Part shown: positions 16,605-25,894 of the stretch, one piece after another
How positions within the stretch are numbered: position 1 is the stretch's first letter
How the letters are laid out: every line of letters starts with the position of its first letter
NCBI RefSeq assembly: GCF_000875975.1
Contig: NZ_BAWW01000033.1
Span: 1 to 64,000, forward strand
Direction of reading: 5' to 3'
Source of the DNA: Parachlamydia acanthamoebae
Lineage (GTDB): Bacteria > Chlamydiota > Chlamydiia > Chlamydiales > Parachlamydiaceae
Length of the DNA stretch: 64,000 nucleotides
Program-made: the position numbers and the translations under genes
Notes under the pieces: generated by a model
Database searches by the model: none
The model's input: only the letters and a program-made list of their open reading frames with translations
What the model was told of the DNA's origin: nothing

Positions 16605-19600
16605 ATGCGTTCTGACTTATACCAAATCGCCCTTATTTTCCTTGGTGTGGTGGTGACTGCTTTATTTGGGGTTTTTTTCTATCGTGAAATTTTTCCAGAA
16701 TACAAGATCTATCAAAATGATTATGTGGCTTTAGAAGACTTTCGATCTACTTACAGTGGGTCTCCTCCCCCGGCTTTTAATAAGGGGATTCAGCAAATTG
16801 TGATGGAGCGAAGTGATAAAGGCCCCGCTAAAATTGATCGGTGCATTTCATGCCACGTGACCATGAAATTTAATCACTTTTCTCCCACCAAAATTGCCAA
16901 AGATTTTAATGGAAATATTCTAGTTGATGAACAAGGCTTTCCAGTAAAAGTACCTAATGAAGATTATGTATGGGGAAGATTAAATCAAAAGGTCGCAGAA
17001 TTAACAGATACTAAAGTGATTCAGCAACTCACGGAACAGGGGCATCAAGGTGAAGTCAACGCAAGACTTTCTCAAGCGGAGAAGCTAAAGTCTTTAAAGA
17101 CGGCTCAGGTTGGAGAGCACGTTTTTGATGTGACAAAAGTCTTGACCATGCATCCTCTTATTGGGCGAGAAACACGTCCATTTGAGTACCATCCGATGGA
17201 GCAATACGGTTGCACTTCATGCCACGGGGGAAACGGAAGAGGTTTAACAACGGAAACGGCGCATGGTCCTGTTTTTGATGGGGATTATGAAGTTGAATAT
17301 GTAGGGGAAAAACCCCAGTTTACTGAGCCTGATGCTAAAAATGATCCTGAGTTTGCACACGTTTTTAATGCAAAACCCGGTCATCGACTTTTATTCCAAA
17401 CAGATCCTATCCTGCCTGGAGCGTTGATGCAGGCCAAATGTATGCAATGTCATCAATCCAGTGACGCCTCATTGCAATCAGCCGCTTCAAATGCGAATCG
17501 GGTGATCGACCAATTTAAATCCCGCATTTCAGAACTCAAGACTTCCTATGAAAAAGAGAAAGAAGCCCTTTTATCCATGCTTCTCATTCGTAAAAGCATT
17601 GAAGAAAATGGCTTACCAAAGGTTGTGGAGGATTTAAAGAAAGAGGCAGAAGATTATCGGATTTCTCAAGCTGAGCGGACCAAGATTGGAGAGCAGACCA
17701 AAAGCTTACTTCAAATTGCTGGGGGAGCAAATGCCATCCAGACACCTGTCGCAAAAGAACGCGTTTTAAATCATCTTCGGCAGCAAATTATTCAAATTGT
17801 AGGCTCACAAGCAATCTCAGAAAAATTGGAAGAGCAGATTTCTAAATCGTCAGATTTCCTCGATACTCTCAATCAATTTTTACAGGAGGAAGAGGGGCAG
17901 GTTTCTACTGGATCCATTTTTACAAAGCTGGCTGCTGTCAAATTGGAAAATGTGGTAGAGAAGCATGTTGAAAATCAAGAACTTCCTTTTTCTCAAAATA
18001 GTCGGGATGCTTTAGGCCTGATAACAGATGTGGATATTTTGACCCATAACTTCCACCGCGGGGAACAATTATTTGTTTCGCAAGCCTGTTATGCCTGTCA
18101 TCGCATTGCAGGTCTGTCAAGAGGGGGTGTTGGTCCAGAATTAACCCGCGAAGGGGAAAGCTATCCTTGGTTTGTAAAGGAATCCATTGTGTGGCCTCAA
18201 GCGGATTTAAAAACTTCGACAATGCCCAATTACCGCATGGACCATGAAGAAGTACAAGATTTGATGACCTTTCTTCTCGCGCAAAGAGATGATAGTGCAA
18301 TTCGCAAGGGTGCTGCTTATCAACTTGCTGTACAAGAATGGGAAGGCGGTAAAAAAACAGCATTAGAAAAACCGATCACTCCAGCCAATGTACATAATCT
18401 AAAATACGCCATGACTGTTTTTGCAACAGAAGGCTGTGCGGCCTGCCACCGTCTCAAAGGATTCGATTCCAATGTGGGCTTTGCCATTGAGAAAGACAAA
18501 TTGGTTACCTTTGAACAACTTCAAAAAGAGCGGGATTGGTTTAGGCAACTTGTTCCTGAAATGATTACCGGAAGCCAATTAACGAAAGTTTTAGAAGAAC
18601 ATCGGGATGAAATCAATCAACGCATTGTGGAAAATGTGCGTCAAAATTCAATTTTAGAGGAGATAGAGGAAAAATCTCCCAACACAATTGAATCCCTATA
18701 TACAAGCTTTAAGTATGTTTCTCGGGCAAAAAATCATCCGTTCGCAGAGATTATCCAAAATGCCCAGTCTCCTGAGGAGCGACAGAAAGTACAAAAAGAG
18801 ATGGAGGATTGGCAACAGCTGATTCACCGTGTCTTAATGGCTTATGTTCAAGAATATGGCTTAGGACGATTAGTGGGACCACGTCCAAATTGGTCGGGGG
18901 TATACCGATCTGATGAATGGTTAATGGATCACTTCCATCAACCAAGTGCACATGTGGCAAGATCGATTATGCCTGTTATTCCGTTTGATGACAGTAAGTT
19001 CTATGCCTTGACTTACATGCTAGATAAGCTTGGCATCCGCAACCGGGATGCTTCGCGCAGGGAATGGAATCAACATGGATTTAATCCACAAATTGCCTAT
19101 GACATGCTTTGTGCACAATGCCATGGTGACCATTTGCAAGGAAATGGACCTGTCTCCGAATGGATTTATCCGATCCCTAAGAATCTGCGCAATGCAGACT
19201 TTTTGAGAAATTACTCGAGAGAAAATGTGATTGCCGCCATCACACATGGTGTGAATGGAACACCTATGCCACCATGGGGAGAAGTCGCAACTGATAAATC
19301 CACTTCGGATGGGGTTCCAGTCTTAACTAAAAATGAAATCATTCAATTAACGGATTGGTTATTCTCCTCATTGCCAGGTGGACAAGTGATCAGAAGCACG
19401 GAAGACATTCCAAAATGGCGCTATGAGCCAAAAGATGTATTAGAGGAATTGAAACGAGAAGGGTCTCAGTTGAAGGCTAAAGAACCTCCTCCCTCAGAAC
19501 ATGCGGCTCTTTTTGAGCAGGTATTCGAAAAAGGGGAAGGTTTATTTGCTGCTCTAGAGCCCGGTTCCATGATCACAAAAAAAGCAAATATGGATGTTAC

Positions 19601-20711
19601 AGATGTTTTTAATGAAATTCCTAATCTGTATGGTGGCACAGAGAAATATGCTTACTACATCAAAAAAGAATACTATACGCCGGAAAATGTGGAAGCCGGA
19701 AGACAGTTTTTTGAATTAAATTGTGCTGTATGTCACGGAAAAGACGCGGATGGTGCCGGACTGCGGGCAGGGACAATGGTTGATGCTAAACCACGTATGT
19801 TAACCAATTTGAATTGGATTCATAGTCGGGATGATTTGCGATTGCTCCGTTCGATTAAATATGGAGTTCCGGGGACGTCTATGACTCCCTGGGGAGATCA
19901 AACGTCTTCACTCCAGCGCTTACAACTCGTTATGTTTATTCGGTCACTAACAGAAGAACAAACATTAAGAGATAAACTGAAAACCACCACTTATGAATCA
20001 TTTGCCAAAGCTAATGAGATCATTGAGCAAGCCCGCATACAGCCGTCACTAGCACTTTCAGAATTGCGTCAAAAATTGGAAAGTATACAAAAAGATCGTC
20101 GACAATTGCATCGCGGAATGGCAGAAGAAAATACTTGGGCAGAAAAAGCAGCACAGTTCTATAAACAGCAACTTGAAACTCAGGACAAGATTGATCAAAT
20201 CAAAAGCTTAGATAATCTTTACGAACATTTTAATTTGATCATTAATGACCAAGAGACCCTTTTTAAAAATCTTGGCTCCACATTGATTTTAAAGAAAGTG
20301 GGAGAGCCATTTTTTGCACAATATCTACAAATGATTCGGTTATTGACCCCTGAATATCGCATTTCAGATCACACGTTTTCTTTTGCAAATTCAGAAGAAA
20401 AAACAAAGCAAGCAGAAGCGATCCAGCAGGAATTATTAAAAGAAATTTCTCATCAAATGGAAGATATAGAAAAGCAAAAAAGAGTCATTGAGGGGAAAAT
20501 AGGATCGCCAGAACGTTTTGAGCAATTGGAACATTACAACGCGGAATTGAGTGGATATAACCAGATTAAAAATCAGTTAATTAATGCTTTTGAAGAAGCT
20601 TTGAGAGCTCAAAAGCAAGAGCTAAAAATTTACAAAGACATTCAAGAAAAATTGAAAACAATCCATTTTTCTAACGAAGCTCCTAAAACAGAGAAGAGTA
20701 CGCAAACATGA
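16605..20711 (+). CDS. giant membrane-anchored heptaheme cytochrome c with coiled coils
   Basis: A 1368-residue protein with an N-terminal anchor (about residues 7-26) and seven CxxCH heme motifs: CISCH at 80, CTSCH at 203, CMQCH at 279, CYACH at 495, CAACH at 611, CAQCH at 836 and CAVCH at 1040. Hemes four to seven sit in class I cytochrome c-like folds, each followed by a candidate Met ligand (STMPNYRM, RSIMPVIP, GTPMPPWG, GTSMTPWG). Charged coiled-coil stretches cover about 290-480 and 1120-1360. It lies between cytochrome b and CcoN and overlaps ccoN by 4 bases, so it most likely replaces both cytochrome c1 and the missing CcoP hemes, wiring the bc unit directly to the oxidase. I know no standard family with this length and layout. 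Confidence 0.85.
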   Translation: MRSDLYQIALIFLGVVVTALFGVFFYREIFPEYKIYQNDYVALEDFRSTYSGSPPPAFNKGIQQIVMERSDKGPAKIDRCISCHVTMKFNHFSPTKIAKDFNGNILVDEQGFPVKVPNEDYVWGRLNQKVAELTDTKVIQQLTEQGHQGEVNARLSQAEKLKSLKTAQVGEHVFDVTKVLTMHPLIGRETRPFEYHPMEQYGCTSCHGGNGRGLTTETAHGPVFDGDYEVEYVGEKPQFTEPDAKNDPEFAHVFNAKPGHRLLFQTDPILPGALMQAKCMQCHQSSDASLQSAASNANRVIDQFKSRISELKTSYEKEKEALLSMLLIRKSIEENGLPKVVEDLKKEAEDYRISQAERTKIGEQTKSLLQIAGGANAIQTPVAKERVLNHLRQQIIQIVGSQAISEKLEEQISKSSDFLDTLNQFLQEEEGQVSTGSIFTKLAAVKLENVVEKHVENQELPFSQNSRDALGLITDVDILTHNFHRGEQLFVSQACYACHRIAGLSRGGVGPELTREGESYPWFVKESIVWPQADLKTSTMPNYRMDHEEVQDLMTFLLAQRDDSAIRKGAAYQLAVQEWEGGKKTALEKPITPANVHNLKYAMTVFATEGCAACHRLKGFDSNVGFAIEKDKLVTFEQLQKERDWFRQLVPEMITGSQLTKVLEEHRDEINQRIVENVRQNSILEEIEEKSPNTIESLYTSFKYVSRAKNHPFAEIIQNAQSPEERQKVQKEMEDWQQLIHRVLMAYVQEYGLGRLVGPRPNWSGVYRSDEWLMDHFHQPSAHVARSIMPVIPFDDSKFYALTYMLDKLGIRNRDASRREWNQHGFNPQIAYDMLCAQCHGDHLQGNGPVSEWIYPIPKNLRNADFLRNYSRENVIAAITHGVNGTPMPPWGEVATDKSTSDGVPVLTKNEIIQLTDWLFSSLPGGQVIRSTEDIPKWRYEPKDVLEELKREGSQLKAKEPPPSEHAALFEQVFEKGEGLFAALEPGSMITKKANMDVTDVFNEIPNLYGGTEKYAYYIKKEYYTPENVEAGRQFFELNCAVCHGKDADGAGLRAGTMVDAKPRMLTNLNWIHSRDDLRLLRSIKYGVPGTSMTPWGDQTSSLQRLQLVMFIRSLTEEQTLRDKLKTTTYESFAKANEIIEQARIQPSLALSELRQKLESIQKDRRQLHRGMAEENTWAEKAAQFYKQQLETQDKIDQIKSLDNLYEHFNLIINDQETLFKNLGSTLILKKVGEPFFAQYLQMIRLLTPEYRISDHTFSFANSEEKTKQAEAIQQELLKEISHQMEDIEKQKRVIEGKIGSPERFEQLEHYNAELSGYNQIKNQLINAFEEALRAQKQELKIYKDIQEKLKTIHFSNEAPKTEKSTQT

Positions 20712-22165
20712 CAGCCTCCACATCTTCAGCAAGTGCCATTCCTTTTGATGACACACCTGCCAAATGGCTCATTTATCCCGCGATTATTTTCATGCTCATT
20801 GGCATGTTAACTGGTGTGTTTATCGCCTTTAATGGTTTTATTTTTCCCGATTACTTTGCCGGGGAATACATACATTTTGGTAAAATTCGTCCTGTACACG
20901 TAGGGCATGTGACGTTACTGTGGCTGCTTTCTGCAAATGCAGGCTTATTCTTTTATTTTGTCCCTCGCTTGTGTGGCGTGCCTTTATGGAGCAGCAAGCT
21001 GGCTTATGTCACGATTGCTTTATGGTGGTCTTCCCTTATTATTGGAACCTATTCTCTTCCATGGGGCACAAATTTTGGCTGGGAATATGCTGAATTGCCA
21101 GTTTATGTCTCTTGGATTCCGACGAAAGTGATGTTTGCACTGGCATGGATTTTATTTAGCTTAAATTTGTACATGACCATTTTTACACGCAAATATGAGA
21201 AGATGTATGTCTCTCTTTGGTATGTGATGGGCAATTTATTCTGGACTGCTTTTACTGTGATTGCAGGTTTTTTTGCTATCAATTGGGTTCCGGGAGGGAT
21301 TTCTAAAGTTAATGTCAGTTGGTTTTATGTGCACAATCTTGTGGGTCTTATTTTCACTCCGATGGGATTAGCAACGGCTTATTATGCGCTTCCTAAACTT
21401 GCAAATGTGCCGATTTATAGTCACCGCCTTTCTATGATTGGATTTTGGTCGCTTGCTTTTGTTTACTCTTGGGTGGGCGCTCACCATATGATCCATGGAC
21501 CTATTTCACAATGGTTACAAACCACGGCGATTATCTTTTCAATTTGGCTTTTTATACCTGTTTGGACGGTTGTAACGAATATTTTTGCAACTCTAAGTGG
21601 ATACTGGGAAAAGTATTCACAAAATGTTCCGATTCGCTTCATCATGATGGGCAATATTTTCTATTTGCTTACCTGCATTCAAGGTCCTTTAATGGGATTG
21701 AGAAATATCAATGAAATCACCTCGAAAACGGATTGGGTGATTGGACATTCTCATATTTCTCTTTACGCAACTTTCACCTTTTTTGCGATTGCAGGGATCT
21801 ATCAAGCACTTCCCGCCTTAACCAAAAAGCCTTTATGGTCTCAAGCTCTTGCTGACTGGCATTTTTCTCTTAATCTTTTTGGCAGCCTTCCTTTTCTTTT
21901 AGCCTTATGGATCGGAGGGTATCTTCAAGGGATGATGTGGGCAACCTGGGCGGAAGGAACGACTTACGCTGAATTTCACCAAAAATTAGCGATTCTTCCT
22001 TTTCTTGAAACAATTGCCGAAATGCGCATTTGGTGGATCTGGAGAGGGATTGGAGGCGTTATCATCTTAATTGGGAACATTTTGTTTGCAATTAACATAT
22101 TCAATACAATCGTTTTGAAAAGTACAGAAACCATTCCAATGGAAAAAGAGGCGGCACAGTCATGA
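20708..22165 (+). CDS. ccoN: cbb3-type cytochrome c oxidase subunit I
   Basis: Catalytic subunit of a high-affinity heme-copper oxidase reducing oxygen to water in the inner membrane. The 485 residues contain about 12 helices and the His-rich signatures of CcoN: RPVHVGHVTLLWL near 62, YVHNLVGLIFTPMG near 210, GAHHMIHGP near 257 (copper B His pair) and IGHSHISLY near 346 (heme b ligands). The proton-channel and tyrosine details fit the C-family. It overlaps the upstream multiheme cytochrome gene (ATGA) and the downstream ccoO gene by 4 bases, so translation is coupled. Confidence 0.93.
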   Translation: MTASTSSASAIPFDDTPAKWLIYPAIIFMLIGMLTGVFIAFNGFIFPDYFAGEYIHFGKIRPVHVGHVTLLWLLSANAGLFFYFVPRLCGVPLWSSKLAYVTIALWWSSLIIGTYSLPWGTNFGWEYAELPVYVSWIPTKVMFALAWILFSLNLYMTIFTRKYEKMYVSLWYVMGNLFWTAFTVIAGFFAINWVPGGISKVNVSWFYVHNLVGLIFTPMGLATAYYALPKLANVPIYSHRLSMIGFWSLAFVYSWVGAHHMIHGPISQWLQTTAIIFSIWLFIPVWTVVTNIFATLSGYWEKYSQNVPIRFIMMGNIFYLLTCIQGPLMGLRNINEITSKTDWVIGHSHISLYATFTFFAIAGIYQALPALTKKPLWSQALADWHFSLNLFGSLPFLLALWIGGYLQGMMWATWAEGTTYAEFHQKLAILPFLETIAEMRIWWIWRGIGGVIILIGNILFAINIFNTIVLKSTETIPMEKEAAQS

Positions 22166-23442
22166 GCCAGAATAACTTTTTTTATAACATCGAAAAATCT
22201 TTTGTAGTCACGATTATTGGTGTTTTGTTGCTCTTTGCGGGTTCTGTTGCTGTCACGCTTCTTGCTCCACGGTATGTAGACCCTACCTGGACGCATCCGA
22301 CGAGTGATTACCAAGTGCAGATGTATGAGGTGATGGATCCTCATGTTTACATTAGCAGTGCTCCTCTAAAGACGAATGAAGTCCAAACGGTATTTCATCT
22401 TAAAAGTGACCATATGTTATTGGCCTTTAAAGAGGATCCAACTGTACGGATCATTGCTCCCAAGGAGCTCCAAAAGTATATCACTACTGTTGATGATCAT
22501 ACGCTCAAGTTAACTTCGCGTCTCTTGCTTTTACGTATCCCTGTGGCTCAGTCTGGGAAGGAATATAATCCTGTAGAAATCGCTCAAACAAAACAAATAG
22601 AGTTGCAAAAAGCGTGGGAGAACGCAAATCCAGATTGGGAAAAAGAGGATCTTCCGAAACCCCGTTATACCCTATTGGAATTGTATGATCCAGGAACTTC
22701 TGAAGCATTTGCTTTAGCTCCGTTGCAAGGTATTTTACAAGATTGGGTCGATCGAGATTTTAAGATTTTAGATGAATCTATCAAACAGCCTTATCACCAA
22801 AGTGAAGGGGTTATTTATGTGCACAATCCGATTGAATATCGCATTTCCTACTATACGTTTGGAGAGGAGAAAGGGTGGCAATACGATCCAAAAGGCGAGT
22901 CTATAAAAAATATTCAGGAATTACGCGGTCATGCGTTAGGTTTTCGCTCTCGTCAGGAATTTATTCATGAAGGAGAACAAATTTATGCGGCTGAAGGATG
23001 TTGGTATTGTCATACAGATCAAACGCGAACGTTAGTGCAAGACGTGGTTTTGAATGGATCTGATTCGTTTCCTGCCCCACCCTCGTCTGCAAATGAATAC
23101 ATTTATCAATACATCACATTTCCGGGGACCCGTCGAATTGGACCAGATCTGTCTCGTGTAGGAATTAAAAAACCCAGCCGTGATTGGCATATGTCCCATT
23201 TTTGGTCACCTAAGACGGCAAGTAAGGGTTCCATTATGCCCTCTTTTCAGCATTTCTTTGATTTTGACCCACGTGGAACTTCAAAAGCGGGTATGGGAGT
23301 ACCTAATCACCGTTTTGAAGCTATTTTTCAATATTTAATGACCAAGGGAACCCGCATTACACCCCCTACACAAGCTTGGTGGACAGGGAAAGATCCGATT
23401 CAGACTATTGAAATTATCGAAGGATTAAGGAGATTACCATGA
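22162..23442 (+). CDS. ccoO: cbb3-type oxidase monoheme subunit CcoO with long N-terminal insert
   Basis: Monoheme cytochrome c subunit that passes electrons to CcoN. One membrane helix is at about residues 14-36. The heme motif CWYCH is at residue 280 within HEGEQIYAAEGCWYCH, and the later pattern RIGPDLSRVG...SRDWHMSHFWSP and SIMPSFQHFF matches CcoO (GPDL, WH..H, MP.F). Standard CcoO is about 200 residues with the heme near residue 70; here roughly 210 extra residues lie between the anchor and the heme domain and show no motif I know. The insert may hold the large cytochrome in place. Confidence 0.85.
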   Translation: MSQNNFFYNIEKSFVVTIIGVLLLFAGSVAVTLLAPRYVDPTWTHPTSDYQVQMYEVMDPHVYISSAPLKTNEVQTVFHLKSDHMLLAFKEDPTVRIIAPKELQKYITTVDDHTLKLTSRLLLLRIPVAQSGKEYNPVEIAQTKQIELQKAWENANPDWEKEDLPKPRYTLLELYDPGTSEAFALAPLQGILQDWVDRDFKILDESIKQPYHQSEGVIYVHNPIEYRISYYTFGEEKGWQYDPKGESIKNIQELRGHALGFRSRQEFIHEGEQIYAAEGCWYCHTDQTRTLVQDVVLNGSDSFPAPPSSANEYIYQYITFPGTRRIGPDLSRVGIKKPSRDWHMSHFWSPKTASKGSIMPSFQHFFDFDPRGTSKAGMGVPNHRFEAIFQYLMTKGTRITPPTQAWWTGKDPIQTIEIIEGLRRLP

Positions 23443-23672
23443 TGGGCAACTTTTTGGTTCTTTTAGCTATCATTGACAAGTATTTCGATGGAGTAGGCGC
23501 TTATGGCACCTACATGGGATATGCTATGCGTTTTTTTTTTGGAGGAAGCGCCGTATTTATTTTTTTATATCTTTGGAGAGCAAAGAAGCTACACATGGAT
23601 GAAGAAGCAAAATTACATATGCTGCAAATTAAAGACGATGTAGGAATAAGTGAGGAAAGACATGACACATGA
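23439..23672 (+). CDS. ccoQ: CcoQ-like small membrane subunit
   Basis: A 77-residue protein that overlaps ccoO by 4 bases. It has one or two hydrophobic stretches (about 3-15 and 27-45), then a charged tail beginning with RAKKLHMDEEAKLHML. Its position between CcoO and the CcoP-like gene and its single-span architecture match CcoQ/FixQ, but the sequence itself is too short and divergent for a firm call. Confidence 0.6.
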   Translation: MMGNFLVLLAIIDKYFDGVGAYGTYMGYAMRFFFGGSAVFIFLYLWRAKKLHMDEEAKLHMLQIKDDVGISEERHDT

Positions 23673-23937
23673 TACAAGCCACGAAATTGAAGAATACGGT
23701 GATCCACGTGTAACGAGTGCGGATGCCAAGGTACCTCGTTGGTTGCTACTGAGTTATATCTTGTTGCCCATTTGGGGCTTTTTTTGCTTTTACTTTTTTT
23801 GGAATGGGAGTATCCCAGGTTTCATGGAAAATGGGCATTGGCACGAGCTTCAAAAAGCGGCAAACACGACATTTCCAATCCAAAATCAAAATGATCCTGC
23901 TTCTTTTGAGAAGGTAACGGAACAAAAAAAGTACTGA
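23662..23937 (+). CDS. CcoP-like N-terminal domain lacking heme motifs
   Basis: A 91-residue membrane protein. The ATG at 23662 follows GAGGAAAG and is preferred over the GTG at 23650. It carries a conserved-looking lead (EEYGDPRVTSADAKVPRWLLLSY) and one helix at about 25-45, then WNGSIPGFMENGHW. The D-...-N-P/-P-RWW-like lead before the helix recalls the N-terminal FixP_N domain of CcoP, but there is no CxxCH anywhere. The heme domains of CcoP therefore appear to be supplied by the giant cytochrome. The gene overlaps the end of the CcoQ-like gene by 11 bases. Confidence 0.6.
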   Translation: MTHDTSHEIEEYGDPRVTSADAKVPRWLLLSYILLPIWGFFCFYFFWNGSIPGFMENGHWHELQKAANTTFPIQNQNDPASFEKVTEQKKY

Positions 23938-23952
23938 TTCAAAAAAGACCCG

Positions 23953-24534
23953 TTATTTAGCGAGTGTTTTTTTGAGAGGCATTGAACCTGGAATGCGATA
24001 AACGTAGATTTTTGTTTGATAGAGATCATTCGCAATCCACGTGTCATAGGGAGTCCATCCGGGAATTGCAAACGTATTACTAATTACATGAGAACCTGGC
24101 TTTAATTCTTTTTCAAATTTTTCTTTTAATTTGCGCATAGCCCCTGGATACAGGTAGCAAACCACGAGTGCCGCATCTTTTAAAGAGGGGTGGAAAAAAT
24201 TTTGTCTTGAAAATTGTAGGTTACGAAGATGGCTAAAATGCTGACGGATCAAACAATACACATAAGGGAAGAAAGAAATCTCATAGCCAATGATTTTGTG
24301 AGAGGGATATTCCCGTGCTAGAGGAAAAGCCAAAGTTCCCCAGCCAGCTCCCAATTCGTAAATCTTTCCTTCCGTTAAATTAAGAAATGAAATATTTGCA
24401 AAAAGAGCTTTATTAACAGCCGGTGCTGTTGGCATGGGGGAAATTCCAGTCTTATATGACCAGACCACGATGGAAATTAAAATCCACATAAGAAGGATGA
24501 AAAAAAACGTATAAAATAAGATGTCCATATACAT
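23953..24534 (-). CDS. membrane-anchored class I SAM-dependent methyltransferase-like protein
   Basis: A 193-residue protein with an N-terminal membrane helix (about residues 5-27) followed by a compact Rossmann methyltransferase core: motif I YELGAGWGTLAFPLA near 62-76, an acidic end of strand 2 in IIGYEIS, and LVVCYLYPGAMRKL in the motif IV area. This architecture (helix plus small MTase) resembles the FAM173/ATPSCKMT family, which methylates a Lys of the ATP synthase c-ring in mitochondria. The bacterial substrate is unknown. It converges on the oxidase cluster with a 15-base gap. Confidence 0.7.
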   Translation of the reverse strand: MYMDILFYTFFFILLMWILISIVVWSYKTGISPMPTAPAVNKALFANISFLNLTEGKIYELGAGWGTLAFPLAREYPSHKIIGYEISFFPYVYCLIRQHFSHLRNLQFSRQNFFHPSLKDAALVVCYLYPGAMRKLKEKFEKELKPGSHVISNTFAIPGWTPYDTWIANDLYQTKIYVYRIPGSMPLKKTLAK

Positions 24535-24686
24535 TACATACCTGAGAATAGCAATTAGACCAAAGAAAAAAGTCCTGTTTTGTTTTGCTCAATCTTGAGG
24601 AGATATTGGGACTTTGCTATTTTGCGAAAGATTAAAGAAATGATTGAGTAGATCCTTCATGCTAAACCGATCGGAGAATTCGATAC

Positions 24687-25712
24687 ATGGCTAAAATTGA
24701 TGTCAATTCACCTGAAATTCTCGAAGAAATCAATCACTTACTAAAATTATGTGATGTCGATCCTGAGACTTTAGATTCTAGTCTCATTATACAACAAATT
24801 CAAAACAGCTTGAAACTTCTGCATGAAGGATTTGATCGAGGCAAGTTAAAGTTGATCACGCGAACTTTTAAAGAGATGCGTTATGCTTATCGGGTTTTTA
24901 ATCAATATCCGGGGAAACGGCGCATTAGCATCTTTGGGTCGGCTCGTACCCCTGAGACAAATCCCAATTATCAGGCAGCTAAAGCGTTTAGTAGTGAGCT
25001 TTCAAAACAGGGGTGGATGTGCATGACAGGTGCAGCTAATGGCATTATGAAAGCAGGTCTAGAAGGCGCAGAAAGAGGATCCTCGTTTGGGTTATCTATT
25101 CAGCTTCCTTTCGAAAGTGGGGCAAACTCCGTGATTGAGGGAGATCCGAAACTGATCAGTTTTCGGTATTTTTTTACGCGCAAATTGATGTTTATGAGCC
25201 ATTCGGATGCTTTATCCGCTTTTCCAGGGGGATTTGGAACACTCGATGAGCTGTTCGAATGCTTAACACTTATCCAAACGGGTAAAGCAAATATTATTCC
25301 CATCGTTTTGATTGAAGCACCAGGTGGAGAATATTGGAAATTTTGGGAGTTTTATGTTAGAGACCATCTCTTAGAACCCCATCTCATTAGCCAAGAAGAT
25401 ATGCACTTATATTTTATCACAACATCTGTGGATGATGCTGTGGCACATGTTCTTCAATTTTATAAGCGTTATCATTCAAGTCGATATGTTCAAGATTTCT
25501 TCGTTATTCGCATGCTGACCCCAATCGCGGAGGAGTATGTTGAAGAATTAAATAAAAAATTCTCTGCGTTGGTGCAGTCGGGAAAAATTGAACAGAGAGG
25601 GCCTTTTCCGGAAGAAGATGAATTTTTAGATCTTCCAAGAATTGTCTTCCATCATACAAGACGTGACATGGGTATGGTCAGAGCTTTAATTGATAAGATT
25701 AATCTGTTCTAG
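24687..25712 (+). CDS. LOG-family nucleotide hydrolase-like protein (TIGR00730-type Rossmann fold)
   Basis: A 341-residue protein with an N-terminal helical region (1-75), a LOG core (about 80-250) and a C-terminal extension (250-341). The core shows ISIFGSARTPETNPNY, MTGAANGIMKAGLEGA and the family motif FPGGFGTLDELFE, preceded by FTRKLMFMSHSDA. LOG proteins hydrolyse nucleoside monophosphates such as AMP or cytokinin riboside monophosphates to the base and ribose phosphate; they are often misnamed lysine decarboxylases. Single gene with no obvious partner; the extended form is common in bacteria (PpnN-like), but 341 residues is shorter than PpnN. Confidence 0.8.
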   Translation: MAKIDVNSPEILEEINHLLKLCDVDPETLDSSLIIQQIQNSLKLLHEGFDRGKLKLITRTFKEMRYAYRVFNQYPGKRRISIFGSARTPETNPNYQAAKAFSSELSKQGWMCMTGAANGIMKAGLEGAERGSSFGLSIQLPFESGANSVIEGDPKLISFRYFFTRKLMFMSHSDALSAFPGGFGTLDELFECLTLIQTGKANIIPIVLIEAPGGEYWKFWEFYVRDHLLEPHLISQEDMHLYFITTSVDDAVAHVLQFYKRYHSSRYVQDFFVIRMLTPIAEEYVEELNKKFSALVQSGKIEQRGPFPEEDEFLDLPRIVFHHTRRDMGMVRALIDKINLF

Positions 25713-25793
25713 GTATCTCGAAGGATGTTACTTTAGAAAAATATTTTATTTCTTATCTTCTTTTTTTCTTATGTCTTAAAGTCTAAATAAATG

Positions 25794-25823
25794 TTGACAC
25801 CATAAAGAAATTGTTGATATGAG
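25794..25823 (+). promoter_or_regulatory. candidate sigma-70-type promoter of the nuo operon
   Basis: A consensus TTGACA at 25794-25799 is followed after 18 bases by TATGAG at 25818-25823, a partial -10 match. It is the only good -35 box in the 182-base gap ahead of nuoA. No operator-like repeat was seen. Tentative. Confidence 0.4.
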
Positions 25824-25894
25824 GGAATATCGTTTGGAAAAAGATTTCTTCAAGATTTTTTGAAGTCAAAGCAATCTTAAAACAAGGAGACATT

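Noticed and set aside
17938-18363. 141-codon open frame on the minus strand inside the multiheme cytochrome gene
   Set aside because: It is the antisense of a coding region with clear heme motifs, and has no ribosome-binding site or recognisable domain.
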